DNA from: Buttiauxella gaviniae ATCC 51604 | GTDB taxonomy: Bacteria > Pseudomonadota > Gammaproteobacteria > Enterobacterales > Enterobacteriaceae | DNA: 57,802 bases | Direction: 5' to 3' | Assembly: GCF_001654835.1 (NCBI RefSeq) | Contig: NZ_LXEP01000001.1 | Span: 1 to 57,802 of the forward strand | In this document: positions 17,146 to 26,111 of the stretch, one piece after another | Position numbering within the stretch: position 1 is the first letter of the stretch | Layout: each line of letters begins with the position of its first letter | The notes under the pieces: generated by a model | Databases searched by the model: none | Told to the model about the DNA's origin: nothing | Seen by the model: only the letters and a program-made list of their open reading frames with translations | Made by a program: the position numbers and the translations under genes

Positions 17146-17577
17146 TTAACGGGGGGAGTGGAAACGTTCGGCGCCCAAACGTTCAATCTCCACGATAGCC
17201 ATTTTGGACGCCTGGACAATCATGTCGCGGCGGTGAGAGAAGGCGGCTACAGCGTGCTTGTACAGATCTGCAATGTGTCGGGCATCGTCGAGTTTCTGGC
17301 GCTTTGCGAGATATTGCGGGTTGGTTCTAACCTTCGCCTCCAGTACGGATTCATTGAACTTGATGCCGTTCATGCTCAGGTTCTTACGCTCATTGTCGTA
17401 GATTTTTGCCTCAATCGCATCGAGGGAGAGTTTTGCATCCGCGACCTCACGCTCTGCCCGCGCCAGCTCAGAGCCATACTCCATCAACAGGCGCGGTTGC
17501 TGACGCCAGACTTCCTCCAGATTGTCGCGGTCGAATTCAAGATCGGACATGATTTTTTCGTAGATATCTGTACTCAT
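17146..17577 (-). CDS. Coiled-coil protein, candidate UvsY-like recombination mediator
   Basis: The 143-residue protein is almost fully helical and charged. It starts with an acidic segment (LEFDRDNLEEVWRQQPRLLM), has a coiled coil at about residues 35-65 (ELARAEREVADAKLSLDAIE), and ends in a helix with basic residues (FSHRRDMIVQASKMAIVEIERLG). Size, order and position next to RecA-like and gp32-like genes fit the T4 UvsY mediator, which loads UvsX on gp32-coated DNA. I see the layout, not a clear signature, so the role is inference. Confidence 0.5.
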   Translation of the reverse strand: MSTDIYEKIMSDLEFDRDNLEEVWRQQPRLLMEYGSELARAEREVADAKLSLDAIEAKIYDNERKNLSMNGIKFNESVLEAKVRTNPQYLAKRQKLDDARHIADLYKHAVAAFSHRRDMIVQASKMAIVEIERLGAERFHSPR

Positions 17578-17705
17578 TTTGATAGGTTCCTGCTTACTTT
17601 CATGTATCTGATTGTATCAAATAAAAAGAGATTTACTGCTATGATTGGCGGTAGACAGTATGGAGGCTAAAGAGCAGAATCAGGGTATAGAGCGAACAGA
17701 ACAAA

Positions 17706-18686
17706 GTGAGAATGAAATCAATGAATAAAGCTAAAAATCAGGCAAAAGCAGAAAAGCCTGTGCCGACTAAAAAACTGTCCCCACCCCCAAAAGTTAAGAC
17801 TGCGAGGTCAGAAGCAGAAAAAAATAAAACTGAAGGCATGACATATCCGAAGACCAGTGCAGAAGGACACGCTGGTGAGTACTTATTTGCTTATTGGATT
17901 TCCCGTTATTTCAAATGGCCTTGTCGACTGCTGGATATTGATATGGGGTTGGATGCACAGGTTGAAATCTATGAAAATGAACTTTCTACCGGTATGTTTA
18001 TTGGCGTTCAGGTAAAAACCACCTCACGCACAATGAGTAGTAGTCTAGGAGTACAGATCCCCTATAAAAATTTAAAGTATTGGGGGGAATGCGATTTCCC
18101 TATAGTGATCGTTTTAATTTGTCTAAACGAAGATAATAAGCTTGAAGAACCAGATATTTACTGGCGGCATTTAGACAAACAAACCATCGCATCATTATTA
18201 GGTACTGCTGGTGATAATGACACCGGAAGCACAGCAGTGTCATTTAACGAAGACCAGTATCTGAAATCTCCAAGGGATAGAGAGAAATGGCTTAGATTAT
18301 GGCTATCTAGTGAAGATCTGAAGATCATTAAACGATGCGAAGGTATTGAGAGAAGAATTACTTCATTAGGGGGATTCTTTGAAGAAACAATTGTGGACGG
18401 GAATTTAAAACAGGGACTACCAACTTTCGATTTTTTTCGTGATTTAAACGATTTGTTGGACTCATATGATGAGGTGGAATTGGCTATTAGAGGTAACAAT
18501 CGACTAGAGTATCTATCAGAGGAAGTTAAATCACTTAAAAAATGTCATGAGCGCTATATGCCTAAAATTATGTATGCCTTTGAACAGGCGTGCGAATCAA
18601 ATAGTGTCATGATGAGTGATTTCGATCCGTATTCCCCTATAAATAACAAACTCCATCCTATACTAGTTAAAAATAGAATTCGTTAA
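17706..18686 (+). CDS. DUF4365 (nuclease-like) protein
   Basis: After a low-complexity basic N-terminus (about 45 residues, rich in K and P) the protein has the DUF4365 core: an acidic residue in SAEGHAGEYLFAYW, then LLDIDMGLDAQVEIYE, then FIGVQVKTTSRT. The E...D-x(n)-E-x-K order is that of PD-(D/E)XK nucleases. The C-terminal part (residues 190-326) is helical and not recognised. It is on the opposite strand from its neighbours, more A/T-rich, and has its own terminator, so it looks like a later insertion. The start could be GTG 17706, ATG 17712 or ATG 17721. Confidence 0.75.
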   Translation: MRMKSMNKAKNQAKAEKPVPTKKLSPPPKVKTARSEAEKNKTEGMTYPKTSAEGHAGEYLFAYWISRYFKWPCRLLDIDMGLDAQVEIYENELSTGMFIGVQVKTTSRTMSSSLGVQIPYKNLKYWGECDFPIVIVLICLNEDNKLEEPDIYWRHLDKQTIASLLGTAGDNDTGSTAVSFNEDQYLKSPRDREKWLRLWLSSEDLKIIKRCEGIERRITSLGGFFEETIVDGNLKQGLPTFDFFRDLNDLLDSYDEVELAIRGNNRLEYLSEEVKSLKKCHERYMPKIMYAFEQACESNSVMMSDFDPYSPINNKLHPILVKNRIR

Positions 18687-18688
18687 CT

Positions 18689-18720
18689 AAAAGGCCCGTT
18701 ATATAACGGGCCTGTTTATT
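18689..18720. terminator. Bidirectional terminator
   Basis: AAAGGCCCGTTATATAACGG and its continuation form a near-perfect palindrome with A and T flanks between the convergent genes ending at 18686 and 18724. Confidence 0.85.
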
Positions 18721-18723
18721 ATA

Positions 18724-19167
18724 TTAAGCGACCTTCTTACCAAAAATGTTGGATAGGGTGACTCTGGTCTGGCGTTTCAGCCTGTACTGTCTCACATCGC
18801 CAATCTTGTTCACTTCCATAAACTCTTTGGCCACCTTCAGTACCAGCCGATTGCGGAACACTTTGAACGCCTCCAACTGTTCCTCTGGGTTATCCGATTC
18901 GTAGATCTCCAGCAGATACTGGCACGCCTTCGGATCTTGCGTTTTAAGCGCCAGCGCTCTGGCACATTTGCGCAGACGACTGACTTTATCGGCACCATCC
19001 AGCCCTGCGAACGCCAGCGCCAGATCTAACGTGACCGGGCAGTCGATGATTTCCCAGAACTGCGACCGCATGGTGGCCGCAACTGCTTTATCCTGAAAAT
19101 CCGCTGGGATAGCTGCCAGCGCTTGTGCAATCTTCTGTGCCTCGTTCATGGTGTTCTCTTTGTTCAT
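18724..19167 (-). CDS. Hypothetical protein (147 residues)
   Basis: I do not recognise the family. The protein is helical, alanine-rich in its first half (IAQALAAIPADFQDKAVAAT) and basic at the C-terminus (RLKRQTRVTLSNIFGKKVA), which could contact nucleic acid. The ATG at 19167 overlaps the stop of the DnaE/UDG frame. A second ATG at 19149 has a better binding site (AAAGAGAACACC). It lies in the CobS/CobT transcription unit. Confidence 0.65.
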   Translation of the reverse strand: MNKENTMNEAQKIAQALAAIPADFQDKAVAATMRSQFWEIIDCPVTLDLALAFAGLDGADKVSRLRKCARALALKTQDPKACQYLLEIYESDNPEEQLEAFKVFRNRLVLKVAKEFMEVNKIGDVRQYRLKRQTRVTLSNIFGKKVA

Positions 19168-20255
19168 TTACTAATAGTCTCCGCTACCTCTGCCAGAATT
19201 GCTTCCAGCTTTTCGCCTTCCTCTGGGCGAAAGTACAAAATGTTCGGGTTAAATCCGTAGAAAACGGTCACATCCAGCTCCGGCAGATACTCTTTGCGCC
19301 CAATCAGGTCGGATGGTTTGCTTTTGTTGTTGAAGAGCGAGGTCGCCCGGCTGCCACACGTCAGCACATAGGTCGGACGCACCAGATTGATCTCTTCACG
19401 CATAAAGTCTGTGAACTGGCCGATCTCGTCTTTGGTGTAGTCCTTCTCTTTGTCCTTCACCTTTTTGCACACGCCGGTGACGTAGAGATCGCCCATGCGC
19501 AGATCGCCTGCAGTAAGCAATTGCGCCTTAAAGTCGTCGTAGCCGTTCTCCATGAAGTAACCGGTACGCCCATCATTGCCGTTCGCATTGTCCAGAATGA
19601 CCATTAATTTCGGCTTAATGCCAATGCTCGGACGTATCAGGTCGTCTCCCAGACCCATTTCGGCCGCCATGCGAGTCATCAGTACATTCACTTCGGCAGA
19701 GCGCTTAGGGTTCATCTCGAATGGTCGAGAGGCTTTTACAGCGTCGATCACCAGATTGCCCATCAGCTCTGCCTGGTCGCGCAGACGTTCCGTATCTGTC
19801 GCTGGCAGACTGCCAGGCTCAATCGATGCGAACGCACCTACTTTTTGCAGTGACTCTCGTACCCGGCTGTTACATGCACGCTTCTCGACCGCTTCCTCGA
19901 ATTGCGCCAGCGATTCGAATTTTCCGCCAACTTTCTCACGTGCTCTCATGATGGCCTGGCATCCGTTCTCAGAGCAGCCTTTCACAGCAGAGAATGGCGC
20001 ATACAGAACCTGGCTGCCGTCTTCCAGCGTGCGGATCTCAATTCGGTTAGATGACACGTTAACGTCTGGTGGCAATACACGAATGCCATAGGTTAGCGCA
20101 TCCTTAACCAGCCCCTGGTGCTTATCCTCGCCCAGAATGGTGAGCGCAGCGGCGAAGAACTCAGCAGGGTAATGTGTCTTTATCTGGACACGCCAGACAA
20201 GCCCGGCCAGTTCCAGACGCTGCGATAAGAGAGCCGAAACATCCTTTACGCACGA
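19164..20255 (-). pseudogene. 5'-truncated DnaE C-terminal part fused to a UDG-like domain
   Basis: The open frame begins right after the cobS stop, with no start codon before a TTG at 20075. The first 60 codons (ELAGLVWRVQIKTHYPAEFF, GIRVLPPDVNVSS) and the segment up to about codon 140 (PFSAVKGCSENGCQAIMRA, RVRESLQKVGAF) match the fingers-end and helix-hairpin-helix part of DNA polymerase III alpha. After this lies a region like family-4 uracil-DNA glycosylase (LMVILDNANG, DLYVTGVCKK, VRPTYVLTCGSRA), with its usual catalytic motifs altered. The polymerase catalytic domains are absent. It may be a remnant or a working domain protein translated from TTG. Confidence 0.65.
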
Positions 20256-21491
20256 TTAACCGAAGATCTTCTGAACCACTTCACGCGCTGCCTGTGCAGA
20301 CGTGGATGGAAGTTTATTGATAAACGACTTTTCGATGCCGGCAGAGAAATCACCGCGCATCATTCCGATTTTTGCGGACAGCAGCAGCTCGCGAGGGCCG
20401 ATTGGCTGGCTGATCAGATGCTGTTCATAACCTTCACGGACAAGGTTCGCGAATTTCACCATCTTCTCGGCGTATTCGCGGATGACGCCAGCCTCAGCCA
20501 GCATGTTGACTTCAGCCTTAGTGCTCATGTACTTCACGTTCGAAACAATACCGAAGCGCGAGAAGTTCGCCGCGTTCTGGATGTTCGTACCTTGATAGAG
20601 ACCCGTTTCGTCGCCAGAGCCGTTAGTGTTGCCAGTGCCAATGAAGGCAAAGCGTTTATGCGGAGTGATACGGCGCCAGTCCGGAGTTGCCTCTTTGATG
20701 ATCAGCGGTTCTCCTTCAAGAACTGGCTGGTACACACCCAGAATCTGCGGGAACGCGAAGTCATATTCATCAGCGAGGTACACCCAGCCATTTTTCATCG
20801 CCAGCGCCAGCAAACCCGGCTCGAAGTAGGTGGAGCCATCGCGAGCGAGGATCTGGCCTGTAACGTGTGCCTCTTCCATAGACGCCGTATGCTGGGCGCG
20901 GATCAGTGGTCGATTCAGCAGGGCGCATAGCTGCGTAGGCAACGAGGATTTACCGGTTCCTGCGTGACCCCAGAGATAGCCTGGGATTCCGATTTCCAGC
21001 ATCATGAAGATGTCTTTAATCAGGTCGAAGTCGCCATACACATAGTTCTTCTTCGCTTCCGGTACGAACTCCGGATATGGCGTGTTGACGTTGACTGTCA
21101 CCTGTAGTGGCTTTCCGCGTGGCGTTCCCAGCTCTTTGATCGTTACGCCAAGCAGCTCGTGCGCGGCCACCAGTTCGGTCTTGTATTCGACCGTTCCTGC
21201 GTAGCCCGGATGTGCGCTAATCTCCGCTACTTCTCCTTCGCCTGAATGTTTTTCGGCACGCTTCTCATTGAGTTTGGCCAGTGCCGTGCGAGAGATCGTT
21301 GGTTCATCCGGAAACGCAGAGGTGTACATTTTCACCACTTCGTCCACGTCCAGACCCTTTGCGGACTCAGGAATGTTCTCGCAACGGCCCATAGAGATAT
21401 GGGATTTCAGGTAATGAAAGGATTTGCCACACCACTTGCAGACGATGGCTTCCGGCAAATGTTCTTCTTGCTGTAGTGCAGTAGCGGTCAT
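20256..21491 (-). CDS. cobS: CobS-like AAA+ ATPase
   Basis: The 411-residue protein is a MoxR-type AAA+ ATPase of the CobS family, with Walker A GHAGTGKSS near residues 175-183, Walker B VYLADEYDF (D241, E242) and the sensor GTGNTNGSGDETG. An N-terminal Cys/His motif (C18, C21, H31, C37) could bind zinc. In cobalamin synthesis CobS works with CobT in cobaltochelatase, but phage-plasmid copies lack the other pathway genes and their task is unknown. The cobT-like gene lies upstream on the same strand. Confidence 0.9.
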   Translation of the reverse strand: MTATALQQEEHLPEAIVCKWCGKSFHYLKSHISMGRCENIPESAKGLDVDEVVKMYTSAFPDEPTISRTALAKLNEKRAEKHSGEGEVAEISAHPGYAGTVEYKTELVAAHELLGVTIKELGTPRGKPLQVTVNVNTPYPEFVPEAKKNYVYGDFDLIKDIFMMLEIGIPGYLWGHAGTGKSSLPTQLCALLNRPLIRAQHTASMEEAHVTGQILARDGSTYFEPGLLALAMKNGWVYLADEYDFAFPQILGVYQPVLEGEPLIIKEATPDWRRITPHKRFAFIGTGNTNGSGDETGLYQGTNIQNAANFSRFGIVSNVKYMSTKAEVNMLAEAGVIREYAEKMVKFANLVREGYEQHLISQPIGPRELLLSAKIGMMRGDFSAGIEKSFINKLPSTSAQAAREVVQKIFG

Positions 21492-21551
21492 GTGTTTTTC
21501 CTTACTGTTTGTCGTTCGTGGGGTATATCTTATATAAATATATTAGGCTGC

Positions 21552-21570
21552 ATAGTAAGTGATTACTTAT
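21552..21570. promoter_or_regulatory. Dispersed operator-like palindrome (copy 6)
   Basis: ATAGTAAGTGATTACTTAT, a good operator match, sits in the 96-base gap between cobT and cobS and could control cobS on its own. Confidence 0.65.
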
Positions 21571-21587
21571 TTTTACGGGTAAAAATA

Positions 21588-23948
21588 TTACCAAAGAATG
21601 ATACGAGCTAGCTCAGTGACGACTGACGGCCCTAACTCTTCTACGCTGTTTACCAGTGCGTAATTTTTGTAGTAACGCCGTGGTGCGTCGGTCAGAACGC
21701 CGATAGCCATCAAATCGATGTCACTTAACGTCTCAATTTCTTTGGTGATGGTTCGCAAATGCTGATGGAACCCATCGCCTGCAGCACATGGCGCCCCGTC
21801 GCTCATAACCAGCATGATCTTCTTGTCCTCCATTCGCCCTGCAAACAGAGTCGCCAGCTGCGCGACGCTCTCACCATCGACGTTATTGAGCTGGGGGAAC
21901 GTCTCACACACGCAGCCCATCCGGGCGCGGATCTCTGGAGAGTTAGCTTTCTCATTCCAGTTTTTGATAATGGGCAGCATGAGCGCCTCGAAACGTGTAA
22001 ACCCGCGCTTCGACATGGTTTCATAATCAGGGCTACCAAACGTGGTAAAGCCGGTGATGATGTTAGGCACATTGATACGATCTAGAGCATCCGCAATGGT
22101 GTAGGCGCTGGCGAGCGCCAGTTGAATCTTCCTGCCACCCATTGAGCCGGACAAGTCGATCACCTGCTGGACGCACGCGTTCACCGCTCTGTGGTCTTCT
22201 TTCTTGCGGAACACTCGGTCGTCGTTCATTGCCAGACGATACAGGTTCGCGCCATGTATCCGCCCACGTCTCTGGCCTGGGATAAACTGAACTCGGTTGC
22301 GGCTGGCGATGGCTCGCTCCAGGTCTTTGGCCAGAGTCGAAGAAACGCCTGCTGACAGATGTTTTTCGATTTTCAGTTCAAATAGCTTTCTACCTTCCGG
22401 AACCATGCGGTAGCGATCGACCGGTGAGTGCATTGGGATTGCGCCGAACGTCTTTCTGGTGCGTTTTACATGCTCTTCAGCCTCATCAATCAACCCGATA
22501 AAGTCGTATGAACGATCGTATGGGCGATACTCAGAAAGTGAGGTGCTCATAAGCTCTTTGCTGATGGTGGCCGACAGTGCGTCTTCGGTCATTTCGCCTG
22601 TTCCTTCTTCCATCTCGTCGAGCGCGTTGAGTGCGTCCTCCAGAGTCATTTCATCCGGAGCAGGAACAAAGCCTGACTCACTGTCTTCAGGCGCTTCCGC
22701 AGCATCCTCATTTTCTTTGCCTTCGCCGTCTGTGTGATCGGCGGCGTCATCTTCCTCTTCGCCTTCTCCTTCGGACTCCCCATGACCGGCATCGGAGTCT
22801 TCGCCGTCATCACTATCACTATCACCAGCGGCTCCAGAGCCATAACCATCGGAGTCATCGGCGTCTTCGCGAATGCCATCACCAGGTGTTGGAGAGCCAG
22901 TGTCATCACTACCACCTTCGTCATCAGAATCACCTGATTCCATGTCGGCATCATCGGATTCTGGGGTGTCTCCTGATTCCTCTTCGCCTGCTTCTGTATA
23001 TTTACTTTCTGTATCACTAATTTCTTTATCTTCTGTAGGTAAGTCCTTATCTACTGATTCGGGCAAATCAGAATCCCCAGACTCTTCCTCTTCTGAGGCA
23101 TCATCTTCTTGCTCTTCCTTGTCGTCGTCTTCGCCTTCGCCTTTGGTGCGCTTTGGTGCTGATTCACTATGAGTCGGTTCGTCACCGGCTTCTGGGGTGT
23201 CCTCACTCTTCGACGGCTTCCTAGCAGAAGATTTAAGCTCTGGTAATTTGCCCTCTGGCTTGTCTTTCATATCCTGCATGATTTGGGCGATAGCAGCTGC
23301 GACCTTCACGCAGTCTTCTGTGTTCGACATATTGCGAACGGCCACGTCGATACCATGCTCTTTGAGCAAGGCTACAGGCTTCTCGATGAGGTGCCAGTGT
23401 TCTTCCATAAAGTCGATGAAAGGGCTTTGGCCATCCCAGGCGCGGACGACAGGGCAAAGGAAGAATTTCAGGAACAATTCACGCTGGTTGCCGTGGCAGA
23501 TTGAAACCGCCTCTGACACTTTGCCCTTGAAGTATTTGTCGATCACCAGGTTCTGTGTGGCCAGCAAATTGCGACGGGTTCCGTTGAATACCTGTCCTAT
23601 TCTGCGTTCAATAAAAACGTCTTCCAGCGCGTTCCAAAGCCCGGTAGACGGAGCCTTTCCTCTCTCGCGCATTTTCATTGCGACTTTCGGATCAGTAAAG
23701 AGGATATGGGCTACCTCATGGTCGAGAAAACCACGTACTGCGTTCATGAGGGTTGGCGACGCGTCGTCCGGTATAGATGGGATGTTTACCAGCACTGGTT
23801 CGCCGCGGCGGTTGTAGCGGACATATGCTTCATTGCCTCGCTCTGCAACAGGTATCTGTTTGCCTGATAGCATCGCTACAACTCGTTTTACGCAGTCGCG
23901 GAAGTCCTGTACCTCTTTCAGCACAGATCTGGTCATGGCTTTGGACAT
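21588..23948 (-). CDS. cobT: CobT-like VWA protein with HExxH motif
   Basis: From the ATG at 23948 (after AAGGAAATTTTC) the protein has 786 residues. The N-terminal region carries HEVAH at residues 77-81 and NALEDVFIERR near 106-116, the metal-site pattern seen in CobT-type proteins. A very acidic, low-complexity middle spans about residues 230-440. The C-terminal von Willebrand A domain has the MIDAS motif DLSGSMGG near 598 and VMSDGAP further on. AAA+ plus VWA pairs usually remodel or insert metal into targets. In this element the partner is CobS; the substrate is unknown. Confidence 0.9.
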   Translation of the reverse strand: MSKAMTRSVLKEVQDFRDCVKRVVAMLSGKQIPVAERGNEAYVRYNRRGEPVLVNIPSIPDDASPTLMNAVRGFLDHEVAHILFTDPKVAMKMRERGKAPSTGLWNALEDVFIERRIGQVFNGTRRNLLATQNLVIDKYFKGKVSEAVSICHGNQRELFLKFFLCPVVRAWDGQSPFIDFMEEHWHLIEKPVALLKEHGIDVAVRNMSNTEDCVKVAAAIAQIMQDMKDKPEGKLPELKSSARKPSKSEDTPEAGDEPTHSESAPKRTKGEGEDDDKEEQEDDASEEEESGDSDLPESVDKDLPTEDKEISDTESKYTEAGEEESGDTPESDDADMESGDSDDEGGSDDTGSPTPGDGIREDADDSDGYGSGAAGDSDSDDGEDSDAGHGESEGEGEEEDDAADHTDGEGKENEDAAEAPEDSESGFVPAPDEMTLEDALNALDEMEEGTGEMTEDALSATISKELMSTSLSEYRPYDRSYDFIGLIDEAEEHVKRTRKTFGAIPMHSPVDRYRMVPEGRKLFELKIEKHLSAGVSSTLAKDLERAIASRNRVQFIPGQRRGRIHGANLYRLAMNDDRVFRKKEDHRAVNACVQQVIDLSGSMGGRKIQLALASAYTIADALDRINVPNIITGFTTFGSPDYETMSKRGFTRFEALMLPIIKNWNEKANSPEIRARMGCVCETFPQLNNVDGESVAQLATLFAGRMEDKKIMLVMSDGAPCAAGDGFHQHLRTITKEIETLSDIDLMAIGVLTDAPRRYYKNYALVNSVEELGPSVVTELARIILW

Positions 23949-23967
23949 GAAAATTTCCTTGTTATTA

Positions 23968-23980
23968 AAACAATTTGTTT
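23968..23980 (-). promoter_or_regulatory. Leader palindrome (copy 2)
   Basis: AAACAATTTGTTT, 20 bases upstream of the cobT start codon, is followed by TCTGATGTGCGTAATTTAT in place of the usual downstream half. Confidence 0.65.
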
Positions 23981-24057
23981 TCTGATGTGCGTAATTTATC
24001 ACTGTACGAACAGGCGACTAAGCTGTTCGTACAGGCTTCTATCGGCAGAAATGTGTG

Positions 24058-24270
24058 TTAAATGGTTCTCACGGCAAGGGAGCCGCAACCAGTATTGATG
24101 AGAGTGAAATGTTTATTTTTTAGCTCAAAAGTGAAAACCGTCGTATCAACCATCTCCACGGGAAACTCTTCAGATTCTAGCTCTGTCAGGATCGTCGCAA
24201 CGCCATCCAGTCCAATCGCATATGCGTGCCCAACCTCAAGGGCGGTCAATTTAGAAGTTATATTTTTCAT
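24058..24270 (-). CDS. Small hypothetical protein (70 residues)
   Basis: I do not recognise it. The 70-residue product starts MKNITSKLTALEVGHAYAIG and ends in a beta-rich, cysteine-containing part (TLINTGCGSLAVRTI). It has no signal peptide or membrane helix. It is the first gene of the minus-strand block that continues to cobT, and the 24271-24533 gap to its right holds divergent promoters with the XRE gene. Confidence 0.55.
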   Translation of the reverse strand: MKNITSKLTALEVGHAYAIGLDGVATILTELESEEFPVEMVDTTVFTFELKNKHFTLINTGCGSLAVRTI

Positions 24271-24488
24271 TTCATATCATCCAACTGAACACATTTGAAA
24301 GTTCGGCAATACTACTACCTATTGTATCAATATGGAATGCACATATATCAGATGCGTCTTACTTTTTTCTGTAAGCGAATAGTGAATAATTGCCTAAAAA
24401 CCATAGTATAATGGCGATATTCCGGGGTTTTGTGCCTATCGAAATTAAATAGATAAGTCTTTACAACTCTGGCCTTTGCTGTAATATC

Positions 24489-24502
24489 AGTAAGCACTTA
24501 CC
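24489..24502. promoter_or_regulatory. Dispersed operator-like palindrome (copy 7), XRE promoter
   Basis: AGTAAGCACTTACC lies 32 bases upstream of the XRE gene. It suggests autoregulation if XRE is the cognate repressor. Confidence 0.6.
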
Positions 24503-24533
24503 AGAGATAAACAAAACACGCAAGGTTCACTAC

Positions 24534-24920
24534 ATGGCTACCAACGAAACAGATATCAAACAAGGTCGCTACGCAGCTTACATTAACTCTTTAATCACAA
24601 TCTCGCCGAAAAGTCAGGCTACTATCGCGAAAGAAGTGGGCTATAAAAACGCCAATAACCTGTCTCTTATCAAAAGCGGCAAAATCCCACTTCCAGTAGA
24701 TAAGGTTCGAGCTTTGGCCGAAGCGCTGGATGCAGATCCGGTTCGACTGATGCTGATGGTTCTGGAAGAACGTCATCCTGAGCTGCTTGAGTTTTTTCGC
24801 GAAGAGGGCACTGCACCTCTCTCCGCTGATGAAAAACTCGTCCTAGAAGCGTTCCGTAACCGTTTTAACGGTCAACAGGGTGCGTCAGAAAAGGTGGTAG
24901 AGGCCATCAAGTCACTGTGA
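24534..24920 (+). CDS. XRE-family helix-turn-helix regulator
   Basis: The 128-residue protein has a Cro/C1-type HTH at about residues 25-70 (SQATIAKEVGYKNANNLSLI then LPVDKVRALAEALDADPVRL) and a short charged C-terminal part that may dimerise. No peptidase domain is present, so it would not respond to RecA by self-cleavage. It is divergent from the small gene at 24270, has an operator-like palindrome in its promoter, and converges on the integrase. It is the best candidate in the window for the immunity or master repressor, which is inference. Confidence 0.85.
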   Translation: MATNETDIKQGRYAAYINSLITISPKSQATIAKEVGYKNANNLSLIKSGKIPLPVDKVRALAEALDADPVRLMLMVLEERHPELLEFFREEGTAPLSADEKLVLEAFRNRFNGQQGASEKVVEAIKSL

Positions 24921-26021
24921 GAAATTTACACGAATAAGTTCGGTGGCTAGACGATCTCCCTTGAATTTGTGGTCTATCTCGTCTAAGTCTGTTTGATTAA
25001 CGATAGATGCGATGTACGTCGAGAAGTTGTTCAAGGCGTCTCGCATCTCATCCATATAATCGTGGCGATCATAGACGCGATCTATCCCTTCAAGACTGTG
25101 GTTCATAATCTTACGGGCCACCTCCTGATTAATCCCCAGAGCAGGGAAATAACTACGCGCTGTACGTCTCAGATCGCGTGGGGTGAATGACTCAACCTCC
25201 ATCAACTCAGGTCGTTCCAGTATCCTTCTCAGTGCCTGGGCAATGGCCACCTTAGACATTGGCGTATCCACGCCCTTCTTCTTATTCGAAGGAACGAGCC
25301 ACTGACTGCCTTTCCCGTACTCGAACAACTCTTCTACGCATTGACGCATCAATGGACTTAACGGCAGTGCGTGCTGTCTGGCCGATTTGTTTCTCGTACC
25401 TTGATTCCATATATCACGTTGAAGGTTGAACTCATCCTTTCTGGCCCGGAGCACTTCATCGGGTCGTCTGGCAGCGACAAGACAGAGCCTGGCCGCCCAC
25501 TTTGTACCTTCGCACACGTTGAAGTAATCCCAGACGTTCCAGAACACCCAGACCTCGGCGTCGGTAAGCTTACGTTCGCGTGGTTCTGGCTTCGCGCCAC
25601 CGGCAACTCTATTGAGCGACATATCATTCAACGGCGATGTATCAATCAGCCCCTGAAAGGCGCACCAACTCAGGAACTGTTTCATCAGGGAGAACACGCG
25701 TCTGCCCTGGACGATCTTGCCTTCCAGTATCAGTGGGTTCACCAGTTGGTTAACCAAGAGCCTACTTATATCACTTACCTTTACTTCAGAGATACGCGGC
25801 ATTACATGTATCAATACACAATGAACGGCTATTTCAGGTCTACGTCTCGTTATCAGTAAAGATAAGCGAGTGAATAACATGAAGGCGGAAGAAAACGACA
25901 TGTCTCCGTCGAAATTGGCGGTCGACACTGCCGACAAACCGGAAGTGCGTTCGAGGTACTCGATGGCTTCCCGAGAGGTGTTTTCAGCTGCGCGTGCTTT
26001 ATCAAAGGTATTTTTCATCAT
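24912..26021 (-). CDS. int: Tyrosine recombinase / integrase
   Basis: The 369-residue protein has the catalytic set of tyrosine recombinases: R186 (AARRPDEVLRA), the R-x-x-R box at 282-285 (FTPRDLRRTA, where H is more usual at the first position), H308 (IMNHSLEG) and the nucleophile Y317 (DRVYDRHDY). The N-terminal half has an SAM-like core-binding fold. It resembles P4-like integrases. It could integrate the element, invert DNA or resolve plasmid dimers. Its last three codons overlap the convergent XRE gene, and a perfect 15-7-15 inverted repeat lies 90 bases upstream. Confidence 0.9.
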   Translation of the reverse strand: MMKNTFDKARAAENTSREAIEYLERTSGLSAVSTANFDGDMSFSSAFMLFTRLSLLITRRRPEIAVHCVLIHVMPRISEVKVSDISRLLVNQLVNPLILEGKIVQGRRVFSLMKQFLSWCAFQGLIDTSPLNDMSLNRVAGGAKPEPRERKLTDAEVWVFWNVWDYFNVCEGTKWAARLCLVAARRPDEVLRARKDEFNLQRDIWNQGTRNKSARQHALPLSPLMRQCVEELFEYGKGSQWLVPSNKKKGVDTPMSKVAIAQALRRILERPELMEVESFTPRDLRRTARSYFPALGINQEVARKIMNHSLEGIDRVYDRHDYMDEMRDALNNFSTYIASIVNQTDLDEIDHKFKGDRLATELIRVNFSQ

Positions 26022-26111
26022 CCACTCACTGAGCGAAGCCTTTTTCTGTATACATCATCAGCAAATCAGGCGTAATTTTTATTGGATTGACACCAAAATA
26101 GCCGTTTTTGA

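Noticed and set aside
22459..23172. Serine-rich plus-strand frames
   Set aside because: They are antisense to the acidic linker of CobT, where GAA/GAT codons leave the other strand open.
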